Assembly (NCBI GenBank): GCA_018398765.1
Contig: JAHBMJ010005942.1
Coordinates: 1 to 30,000 of the forward strand
Origin: Chromera velia
Taxonomy: Eukaryota; Sar; Chromeraceae
Length of the DNA: 30,000 bases
Direction: 5' to 3'
Below are positions 1 through 11,128 of this stretch, piece by piece (position 1 is the stretch's first letter; each line of letters starts with the position of its first letter). Under the pieces are notes generated by a model that had not been told where the DNA came from, did no database searches, and saw nothing but the letters and a program-made list of their open reading frames with translations. The position numbers and the translations under genes were made by a program.

Positions 1-384
1 AAGAAAAAAGAAAAAAGGCCCACCGCAGCCCATCTCCCATGTCGGTAGGTGAAGAAAAAAGAAAAAAGGCCCACCGCAGCCCATCTCCCATGTCGGTAGT
101 TGAAGAAAAAAGAAAAAAGGCCCACCGCAGCCCATCTCCCATGTCGGTAGGTGAAGAAAAAAGAAAGAAAAAAAGAAAAAAGAAAAAAGGCCCACCGCAG
201 CCCATCTCCCATGTCGGTAGTTGAAGAAAAAAGAAAAAAGGCCCACCGCAGCCCATCTCCCATGTCGGTAGTTGAAGAAAAAAGAAAAAAAAAAGAAAAA
301 AGAAAAAAGGCCCACCGCAGCCCATCTCCCATGTCGGTAGTTGAAGAAAAAAGAAAAAAAGAAGAAAAAAGAAAAAAGGCCCAC
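1..384 (-). repeat. Tandem array of the exon 33 donor boundary, about 7 copies
   Basis: Each unit holds about 30 bp of exon 33 end plus its GTGGGCC donor, separated by purine-rich A/G spacers of variable length. The array reaches the left edge, so its full size is unknown. It reads as a plus-strand ORF only because of the periodicity. Confidence 0.85.
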
Positions 385-460
385 CGCAGCCCATCTCCCA
401 TGTCGGTAGAGGCCTTCCCGACGTCACTCGTCCCGTCTGTTCCCAAATACTGTGCGGCAC
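385..460 (-). CDS. Exon 33: RCC1-like segment, last one visible
   Basis: Reads [20 protein letters not shown] and ends GDGL, phase 1 to 2. The acceptor is GACTGCAG and the donor CG|GTGGGCC. The last bases and donor are repeated seven times to the left edge. The rest of the gene is outside the window. Confidence 0.7.
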
Positions 461-3400
461 CTGCAGTCAAACACCAACACTGATAAATCGGAAAATGACC
501 TCACATGCAGCCGATCTGGCTGTGTTTTCATCCAAAAAAATCAAGTCCTCAATTTAGGAAGGCGAAATGCAGACTGTGGCTGGCCACTGCTGATGCGCGC
601 TACATGACACTGCTGACCGCATCAGGCTACAGCAATCAAGGAGCAAAATAAGATTTAAGTGACTGCCTTCAAACGACAAGTTGAGCGAAAGACAAAGAAT
701 CGCACGGTAGAATCTTGCGCGTGTTGATAACTGTTCTGAATGCAACAACAGCAAAAGAACAGCTCTTCATGATTCCCAAAACCCATCCATTTTATTGCAC
801 ACTGACTTCACAAGGCCGTCTTCATGGCTGGTCATCACGCAGGTGAATCTCTCCCCCACCACGACTTTCTCTGCCGTCAGCTTCCTGCCTCTCCAGGTGC
901 CCAGGTCAATTGACGCCAAATTGGACATCGAGACCGTCCCCCCGTCTCCTGCCGCCGCGTCTGAGATGCCCTGTCCGAGTTGGCCAGCCGAGTTGTCACC
1001 CCAGCAGCGCGCTTCTTTCATTCCAGTGCCCAAGTTCAGGAAGATCACGCACGTGTGCTTCTCTGAAATGGCCAGGTCGAATATCTGGCCCCTGTCGCCT
1101 GCAGAAGAAGTAAAAGCTCGACAGCCCTGCACGCACACACACTCATGCAGATAGAGACAGTGGGGGGCGGCATGTCACTACGATCGAGTGACAAAGAGTA
1201 GCAGGGGCAAGGAAGTCTGGTTGCTCTTCAGGAAACGAGTCTGATTGGACAAGCCGAAGACACAGGGAAATATCTAGGGAACGAGTCTAATAGGACAAAC
1301 CGAGGACAGAGGCCCAGAAATACCCCAAAATATCCAGGGAACCAGTCTGATAGGACGAACCGAAGACAGAGGCACAGAAGCAGACACAGACACCACTTCG
1401 AAAAGAGACACCCATTTCTGGCGACATCATTTTAGAGTCTATCTCTAATCCGCATCATGCGTGTGGAAGCCTGCACGCCACCCCCAAGCCCCTCACGATT
1501 GATTCTGTCTCTTTAATTAATTTTGTAGACATGCAGACCTGAGTTGAGAGTCCCGTTGCGGTGCAGGTGGTTGCATCGTCTCCACACTGCAAGAATGGAT
1601 GCACAGATACCGCGCAGATACGCAATCAGATTGACGCACGCACATACGCAATCAGTTTGACGATTTGGTACCAGCAAACGTTCGATCGAGAATATGCAGA
1701 GAAATGCTTTCAATTGAAACATGCTTAATTTAGCATGTCGCCATGTCAGCAGCTTTGCTCGTTTTACTTTGGTAAAAACCGAAACTTCAAAGCTCTGTCT
1801 GTCTTCTTTCTGTCCGCCCACTTTGCTCCTTCCTTCGTCTTTTCCGCTCAATGCATCTTCTTCTCACTCACTCACTGGCGTCCTCACTCTCCTCATCTGT
1901 CTGAGTGCACTCACTGGCGTCCTCACTCTCCTCATCTGTCTGAGTACACTCACTGGCGTCCTCACTCTCCTCATCTGTCTGAGTGCACTCACTGGCGTCC
2001 TCACTCTCCTCATCTGTCTGAGTGCACTCACTGGCGTCCTTACTCTCCTCATCTGTCTGAGTGCCTACGACGGACCTGTCCCTGAGCAGCCACGCCGATG
2101 CAGGTGACACAGGTGTTGTCTGAGGCCTTCACTCCGCACGAGTGCGTCTTGGCGGTCTTGAACATTGACAGGCCCGCGTCCCCAGGCAGAAGCCCCGTGC
2201 CCAGCTCTCCCGTCACGTCCCCCAGAGTGGCGCTGCCTCCGACCTCGAGCCTGCACGAATAGATTGACAGACGGATGGATGGATGTCAACTTAATTTTCT
2301 TCTATCTTTACCAGTTTCAAATGAATGAATTCAAAGCGTGGATGTCAACTGTTTGACGTACGCTTTTTCAGCGAGGGAGCATCACAGCAGAGTCAAGATG
2401 TTTTTCGCTTGAAAGCTGCTGCAGGTCTTTTCCTTGCAAATTCAAGCGTCTCTTGCGCTTTGCTCGGGAGAGAGTCTGAAAAAAAAATCTCTTCCGACTG
2501 ACTGTGCGTTTGCGTTCGTTCCTGCACAGTAATATGGAGCGCCGGTGTCTGTCATGTTGAAAGCAGAGCTTCCGATGTCCGTCGACTGAAGGCACGAGGC
2601 TGCGAATCCCAGCTCCACTGCCACGATCGTGTGGTTGCTCTCCTTCAGCTCCACATCGGCGATGCTGGTGCCCGATCCAATGTTGGCAGAACTGGTTGCT
2701 CGGAACAACTGGTAGCTAGTGCCCTGGCCGAAACAGCGCAACTCCGTCCCGTGGTACCCCGCCACGCAGGTGTGCTCGTCCCCTGTACCCACTCGAAGAG
2801 CGGTCGCTGCATGCATGCATATGCGCATTCGAGGTCACCGTTTGAGTCAATCGATCTGTGCATTCGAGGTCACCGTTTGAGTCAATCGATCTGTGCACGG
2901 GTGGGTGTGCATGCATGTACTTAATTGTGCGGAAAAGGAGACCCCTGTCTGCGGAGTCTGCGAAAGTGGGCATCTGGTAACCAAGAACATCTTGCGTGCG
3001 TCAATTCTTGCGTGGGCATCTGGTAGCCAAGAACATCTTGCGTGCGTCAATTCTTGCGTGGGCATCTGGTAGCCAAGAACATCTTGCGTGCGTCAATTCT
3101 TGCGTGGGCATCTGGTAGCCGAGAACATCTTGCGTGCGTCAATTCTTGCGTGGGAATCTGGTAGCCAAGAACATCTTGCGTGCGTCAATTCTTGCGTGGG
3201 CATCTGGTAGCCAAGAACATCTTGCGTGCGTCAATTCTTGCGTGGGCATCTGGTAGCCAAGAACATCGAGTAAGAGAAAGACCGAGACTGGCACCGGGGC
3301 ATAAGAAGAACGACGCATGACAAAAAGCTTGGAAACCCCTTTCAAAAGGGGGACAAGAGCTAGAGCGCAGAACCAAAAGCAAAGACCAGAAGAGAGGACA

Positions 3401-6400
3401 ATTGGAAGGCAGAGGGTAGGAGAGAAGACACGAGAAGATGTGCACGAGTCGATTGCTACAGCTACTTCACTTACCGACACAAGTGATTCCGTCTCCGTCT
3501 GCAGACAAACAAACATTTGTACATGTATCTATGTCAACATGGGCTCCATGCATGTTTGTATCCGGTATCATACATACAGTGGACGTTCTTGACCCCGATC
3601 AGAACGAACACATGGATCGCACCGAAAGGCACGAACAGATTGACGCACCCCCATATTTGCGCCGAAGAGCTGCACGGGAGCTTCTCGTCAAAATGCACAG
3701 CAAAGGCGGAAAGTCATTTCCCTCCTCATGCACTTGACTAGGAGGTTGGAGGTTGGCATTGATCCATTACAGGACAGGACCGGGGATGGAAAGAACTTGC
3801 AAGGGTCTTCTCTTTTCTTCCTTTCTCTATCGACTGGAGAGTGACTCACCATATCCTTCGTTGCAACTACAAAGGAAGGAGTCCAGCGTCTTCTCGCACG
3901 TGCCGTAGTACTTGTTGCAGTTGTGGATCTCGGTGTAGCACTCATCAGCTGCGAGGAAGAGCAGAATGGACGGAGGGATTGAGGGGGGAAGCAAAACTAG
4001 AAGACGAGAAGGCAGGTACCCGTGCAGCCCATCATGCCCCCCACATTGTCTGTGCATATATGGATTCATTTTCATATACAGATACACGTAGGTAATTCTG
4101 TATGAAAGTGTATGAAAATGAATCCACACAGAGATACCTATGCAGCCCGTCATGCCCGCACTGTCTGTGCATACAGCGAATCAGCAACAACGTTTATTTT
4201 CGTGTGCAATTGTGTGTGTATGTGGCTCGGCACAAACTGACTGCAGGCGAGATTATTCCACTCGAGGTATTCGTTGCTCCACGTAGATGCAGTGCAGAGC
4301 TTCTCGGAAGTCGACAGGCCCATGTCTGCATGCAGACAGCACACAGACAAAAAAAAGAAACGCAGACACAATTCAGCAGGGAGACAATTGGACAGAAACC
4401 ATACAGACAAAAAAACGCAGAAAGAAACAATTCAGCAGGGAGACAATTGGACAGGGAGTGCCATCACACAAACGTCACTCTATCTGTTTCTTGCAGTCTT
4501 TTCTAGTCCTCAGTGGGTACAGGAAAGTGATGTGGAAGGGAGCTAGGGCCAAGAACAAAAAGGCACAGACAGAATTCTGGAACATGGCGCTGTCTTTTGC
4601 TGGGATGGGATCACAACAAAAACTTCAGCAAAAAAAGGAGGAAGGAATGCAGAAGAGAGAAGGGAGAGAGAATTAAGCGGAGCCGGTGTGCCTGTTGGCT
4701 AATCTGAAGAAAGAGAGAGACAGAGCGACTTCGATTACCACCCACTTTACTGCCTCTCTCATGTGTTTGTTAGTCTTTCCCTGTCTGTCTGTCCCTGCCT
4801 GTGTCTCTGTTTCTCTCTGTTTCTCTCTCTTTCTCTCTCTCTCTCTCTTTCTCTCCCTCTCTCTCGCCTCCTCCCTCTCCCCCTCTCTTCCTGTCTCTCT
4901 TTGTCTGTTTTCCTGTCTCTGGGTCTATGTGGAAGGCAGAGAGAAACCCGCATCTCTGGGTCTATGTGGAAGGCAGAGAGAAACCCAGAAAGACTTCTTC
5001 TGACCTTGCCAATAGTCTCCCTTGTCTCTGTCGTCCTTCCCTATCGTGTGGGTGTCTCCTGTGCCGAGATGGCCTGCAGGGGACAGAGAGAAAATCAGAC
5101 AGACAATCAAGTCAAGACAATAAAGAAAGTGCCACGCATGCGCCCAGATGCACTGAAAAGTATACAGATAAAGTGCTTTTATGACGGAGAGAAAAAAAAG
5201 GACATCAAATTTAAGCACAGGTGCAGTATGGTCCCTCTGACCACAGCGACACGTCTCTCGCAAAGCCGGTCAAGCAATCCGCGTGACGCACGCACAGATT
5301 GAGGAAAGCTCCCTTGCAAAGAAAGAGGGGCACAAAAATCATGCTTGTGGGGAGACAGCGGAAACAAACATGGCACAAACAAGAAAATTGCATGCGTTTA
5401 CTTTCATACAGAATTCTTTTTCTGTATGTATATATGTATATGAAAGTAAATGCTTGTGGGACAGCGCAAAGAAACATGATACAAACAAGAAAAAAGATAT
5501 CACGGTAAGGCAATACAGTGAGTGAAGAAGTATCAATCAAATGTTGAAAGAATGTTCACAAACAAGGAAAGATCAAACAAGGAGGCAGGCAGGCTGCCGC
5601 GACAGATCGACGTTCCCAGAGGAAGGAAAACATCCATCATGCAATTAAAGAACGCAGAAGCCTCCCTCCCTGCCTGCCTGCCTGCCTGTCTGCGTCCTTC
5701 CTCACTGATTCCTTCCTTCTCACAATCACTGGGTCTCTCCTCATCCCCCGAACGAACAGCCCATTCGACCAGCTGACCTGCTTCGTTTAGTCCCCTGCAA
5801 CAAGGTATCGATGCATCCATCCATGCAAGAAGGTATCGATGCATCCATCCATGCAAGAAGGTATCGATGCATCCATCCGTGCAAGAAGGTATCGATGCAT
5901 CCATTCATGCAGGATAATTCAGTGAAGAAGGGAAAGAATAAAGGAGGGCAAAAAACCCTAAAGGGTTCGTGACGTCTAGATATCCAGGCAAGCAAAACGC
6001 CAAAGGGGGTCCAGAGAAGACAACATCAATCAATCAATCAATCAATTGACTATAAGCCGGTGGATATTTCTATTTCTCCACGCTTGTCGCTTTAGCAGCA
6101 ACAGACAAACAGACACTGGCAGAACGATCGGTTGACTTTCCAAGCAGATGAAGGAAGCAGAGGGAGACTAATTGACGCACGCAAAAATTTGGATGCCTCC
6201 TTGCGTGCGTCAATTGACTTTCCAAGCAGATAAAGGAAGCAAAGGGAAACTGAAGGATCCAAAGTTTTCACTGAAGACTACGGGGCTTACCCACTTCCTG
6301 CTTGCAAGCCTGAGTGCCTGCCTGCCCGCCTGCCCGCCTGCCTGCCCGCCTGCCTGCCTGCCTGCCTGCCTGACTGACTGACTGACTCACCAGCACTTAA

Positions 6401-9400
6401 TTTCGACCGCCCCGTCGAGGACTGCGCACATGTGGTTCGACCCCGGGCCGCTAAAGAGCTTCGTGGCAAATCTACATACATTCATTTTCAAACAGAATAC
6501 ATTATTCATTCTATATGTATGTATGTATGTACGCTCTGCATTCAGGGCCGCTAAAGAGCTTCGTGGCAAATCTGCAGGTAGACGTCGACACAAAAGCAAT
6601 AAGACAATTCTTATGCTTCCTTCCTTCCTTTCTTTTGCTGCCTTGACTTGCTGACTTATGTCGTTCATGCGCAATTGAGGCTGTCAGCATACTATCAGGA
6701 TGTCCAGATCAAGACGGAAGTTCTCCTTCTCTCTCTCACGCTGTCTTGCTTTCGCTCTCGCGCTCGCTGTGCCTCTGAAAGAGTGTTTTTGTGTTCATAA
6801 GGAGGGAGACGGATGACCAGACAAGATTCCAGAATCCGCCACCACAAGGACACCCAGACAGAAGGCGTGAAGGCCGTCGGTGGCCAAGTCTAGAACTATT
6901 ACACAGAGCCTCTCCCTCCAAACCTAGGCCTAGCTGTCTCCCTGTGGTTCCTCCGACAAAGAGACAGAGACAGAGCAAAGAAAAGCAAAGAAGCAGAGAC
7001 GGAAGACTTACCTGTTGGTCCCAAAGTCCACTGCAGTGATGTTAGCTTTCATTTTCATTTTACAGAATTCTACATACAGAAGTGAATGCCTCTACATACA
7101 GAAATGAGTACAAGCACTTACCTGTTGGTCCCAAAGTCCACTGCAGTGATGTTGGCCATCAAAAGCGTAGCACCATCGTACCCCACACCGAGGCTGGTAG
7201 AAGAAGAGCCCCCTCCTGCCGGCCGAAAGAAAATCAATTGACAAAAGGACTATCCGACACAGCGAGCGACAGAAGAGGAATTCTACCGGCTTGTCCCCAA
7301 CCAACCTCTGTGAAGCCTTCCGAAAAGAAAAAAACGCCGTCGAAAAGTCATCCAAAGTCAAAAAAATGAACACACCACAGAAGAAGAAGAAACCATCGAA
7401 CAAAAGCCCATTGGTCTGTCTGGTACGTATTTTTTCTTCTTCCGACTTAAGAAAAAAAAGACCCACAGTTCCCTTACTTCTCCCTTTTCATACATAAAAA
7501 AATAATACGAGAGAGATCGAGTCGAGATTCTCAACACGCCTAGCTTCGTGTCCTCCTTTAAATTCCTCCTATGGGAATAGACTGATTGACTGACCAAAGA
7601 CCGCTTCCCCATCTGTAGCCGTGCTGTGGCCCCAAAAATATCCAAAAATATTCAAAAATATTCCAAAATATCCGACTGACCAAAGACTGCTTCCCCATCT
7701 GTAGCCGTGCTGTGGCCCCAGCATTTGACTTCCGAGGTCGCGCCTGCCGTTCTTCCTTGTGTGATCGCACACGCAAACTCCCTTCCAGCCGCAATTTGCA
7801 GAATTTGGCAGTCGTCGGACCCTGTGCAGAGGGTCACAAAGCTGCGAGAGAGAGAGCGAGCAAGAAGACAAAACGAAAGAAAGAACAGTACAGAGAATAA
7901 GAAAGAAAAAGAAAAGATCAAGGCACCCGAAAGAAAGTCTGCAGAATCAATCACCCCTGCCTGCAATACCTCCACTCCCTCCCCCGGGATGCTCATCTTC
8001 AAAGAAAGACCTGCTCGGAGCAGTTTCGACTTTCTTTATTCTCTGTGAAACGTTCAGTAAAGACACCAGCACTATTTTCGCCGTCGTCCTCCCCCACTCA
8101 TGCACTCACTTACTAACTTCCAGTTGTCTGCCCTTACTTTCATACAGAATTCTTTGTATGTGCATTTATGTATGTATGTATTTATGTATGTATGTATGTG
8201 TGTATGTATGTATGTATGCACACCGTCCTCCCCCACTCATGCACTCACTTACTTCCAGTTGTCTGCCAGGTCCGCTGAGGACTGTCCGACGCTGCCACTA
8301 GAGAGCGCGTCTGTGCCAAGCAATTTGTAGTTCCCGGCGCACTTCACGTTCCCGTTCGCATTATCAACCTGCATGTTCGCACATTTATTTTTTTTTCTGT
8401 ATATGTATGAAAGTAAACGGAGCACTTCACGTTCCCGTTCGCATTATCAACCTGGATCCATCCATCCATCCATGCACAAATATTAATATGTATTTGTTCG
8501 GTCAAAAACGTCTCTCTCGGCATCTTCTGTCTGTCGGTGCACATTTATTTGTTCGGTCAAAAACAGTTTCGGCATCTTCTGTCTGTGCACATTTATTTGT
8601 TCGGTCAAAAGCAGTCTCGGCATCTCCTGTCGGTGTTTGCTCGACTCTGCAGTCCAATTCATTCCTGGGGGGGGAGGGGCGGCACAAGAAGTTTCTCGAT
8701 CCCCCCATGCAATGATCAAACGACTCATTCATTCATTCATTCATTCATTCATTCATCCATCCATCCATCCATTCATTCATTCATTCATCCATCCATCCAT
8801 CCATCCATTCATTCATTCATTCATGATCAGACAAAAGAAAGCAAGCAAGCTGGGTTTGGTCGCCACCAGATTCTCTTTTCCTTCAGATCTTCCAATGGTT
8901 CCCTCCCCGACAGAACACACACACACCCTTCAGATCTGCAATTGGTTCCCTCCCAGACAGAACAAAAAAAAACACGCCCTTCAGATCTTCCAATGGTTCC
9001 CTCCCAGACAGAACACACACACACCCTTCAGATCTTCCAATGGTTCCCTCCCAGACAGAACACACACGCGCCCTTCAGATCTGCCAATGGTTCCCTCCCA
9101 GACAGAACACACACACGCCCTTCAGATCTGCCAATGGTTCCCTCCCAGACAGAACACACACACACCCTTCAGATCTGCCAATGGTTCCCTCCCAGACAGA
9201 ACACACACACACCCTTCAGATCTTCCAATGGTTCCCTCCCAGACAGAACACACACACTCCCTTCAGATCTGACAATGGTTCCCTCCCAGACAGAACGCAC
9301 ACACGCCCTTCAGATCTTCCAATGGTTCCCTCCCAGACAGAACACACACACGCCCTTCAGATCTGCCAATGGTTCCCTCCCAGACAGAACACACACACGC

Positions 9401-11084
9401 AGGTACCTACCTGGAAGCAAATAAAGTCGTCCCCTATAGCGATGTCTTTGATTGTCAGGCCGGTGCCAATGCTCACAGAGGGGGTGCCCGTCGCCATAGT
9501 GTCCGTATACCCGCCCACATACGCGACCGCCGACCCTCTCGCCAGCATGCCGTCAGTGTTGTCTGCTCAGACAACGCAAATCAAGAGAAAAGCCCAACAA
9601 AACGAACGGACGAAAAAAAGTCGACAGTAACGAAAGAAAGAGGTGCAGGCAGACAGGAGGCATATGTCTCCATCATCATGATCGGTGAGGAAGGTCTGTT
9701 TGGGTCACTGGGAGGAGAAATGAAATCATCCATCACGACGCAAAAAAAAGAAAAAAAGGCGAGAAAGGTCTCTTTGGGTCACTGGGAGGAGAAATCAAAT
9801 CAATCATCCATCACGACACAAAAAAAAGGAAAAAAGGCGAGGAAGGTCTGTTTGGGTCACTGGGAGGAGAAATGAAATCGCAAAAAAAAGAAAAAAAGGC
9901 GAGGAAGGTCTGTTTGGGTCACTGGGAGGAGAAATCAAATCAATCATCCATCACGACGCAAAAAAAAAAAAAGCGAGGAAGGTCTGTTTGGGTCGCTGGG
10001 AGGAGAAATGAAATCAATCATCCATCACGACGCAAAAAAAAAAGCCTCGTTCGTCCATCTCTCTCTTGATGGATGGATAGATGGGGCATGCATGCAGTGG
10101 AAAAAAGGATTTTCTTTCATACAGAATTCTTTTATGTACACAGAATAAAATGTATAAGGTTTACAGTAAAAGAATTCTGTATGAAAGAAAATGGATAGAT
10201 GGGGGATGCATGCATGCAGTGGAAGGAAGGAAAAAGATTGGAAGGAAGGAAGACAGACAAAGGCAGGCATGCAGGCAGCACGGGGGGAGAGGAGAGGAGG
10301 CCTGGCTGCACGTCCTCGATGGATCGCCTTATCGAAAAGCGGAGGGAGGGAGTGAGGGAGTCTGGACAAGTACAGCCGAGCGCTCCCTCTTCGTTCGTTC
10401 GTTTGTTTGTTCAGCTGACCTCCCCAGCACACGGCCGTCCCGTCCGTGAACAGAGCATGTATTCATTTATTTCTTAATGTAAATACATACAAATACCTGT
10501 TCTGTATGAAAGTAAATACATACACTCACCTCCCCAGCACACGGCCGTCCCGTCCGTGAACAGAGCGCATCTGCACGCAGAGCGAGAGAGACATGCACGC
10601 ACGCAGTGTGAGCACGTGAGCACGGTCTTGTTCGTCGACACATGAAAAGAAAGCCTCACTCACTTCGCTTCACAAAAACGAGAACGCATAATGAAATGCC
10701 GCTTCATGCACATGAGTACTCACATGCCCAAGATGTCTGCAAGGAAGAGAGACAATGTAGAGACGCCCTCTTTGTGCGGAGAAAAAAAAAACAAGGCGGC
10801 CGAGTCAATACGTACTCAAAATCATGCATGCGGATGGATACACACGTGCCCCCCCCCATCTATCTATCAAAGCAAAAGTTTCTTTCACCGACTGACGAGG
10901 CGTCGTATCCTGAGTAGACTTCTCGACAACGGTGCCGCCCCCCAATGTGATGCAGTTTGCCAAGTGGATGCCGAACCTGAGAAGAAAAGAAAAGAAAGAT
11001 GCAGAATAGAAATATGCACACGTACATACATCTATCTAGATGCACATACACACACAGTAAGCCAAGGGGATGGCGAACCTATGT

Positions 11085-11128
<44 letters not shown>

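Noticed and set aside
2966-3268. CRISPR-like regular repeats (also 8878-9403 and 17335-17632)
   Set aside because: Units are directly tandem with no unique spacers, and the DNA is eukaryotic with introns.
5200-5300. Cys-containing minus-strand peptide ([19 protein letters not shown])
   Set aside because: It ends in a stop without a GT donor, and the exon 24 to 25 join is complete without it.
6420-6580. Reading family A inserts as introners that create new introns
   Set aside because: The duplicated flanks span pre-existing exon/intron boundaries and copy intron bases too, so the insert lies in the intron and does not split an exon.
6736-6978. Possible RCC1-like exon ([13 protein letters not shown]) between exons 22 and 23
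   Set aside because: Exons 22 and 23 join in phase without it, splice sites are poor and the frame does not fit either neighbour.
8537-9630. Long plus-strand ORFs of 295, 211 and 196 codons rich in PSQTEH and PPRQNT repeats
   Set aside because: They lie in a 46 bp tandem array; the same repeat is read in three frames, and the array sits in an intron of the minus-strand gene.
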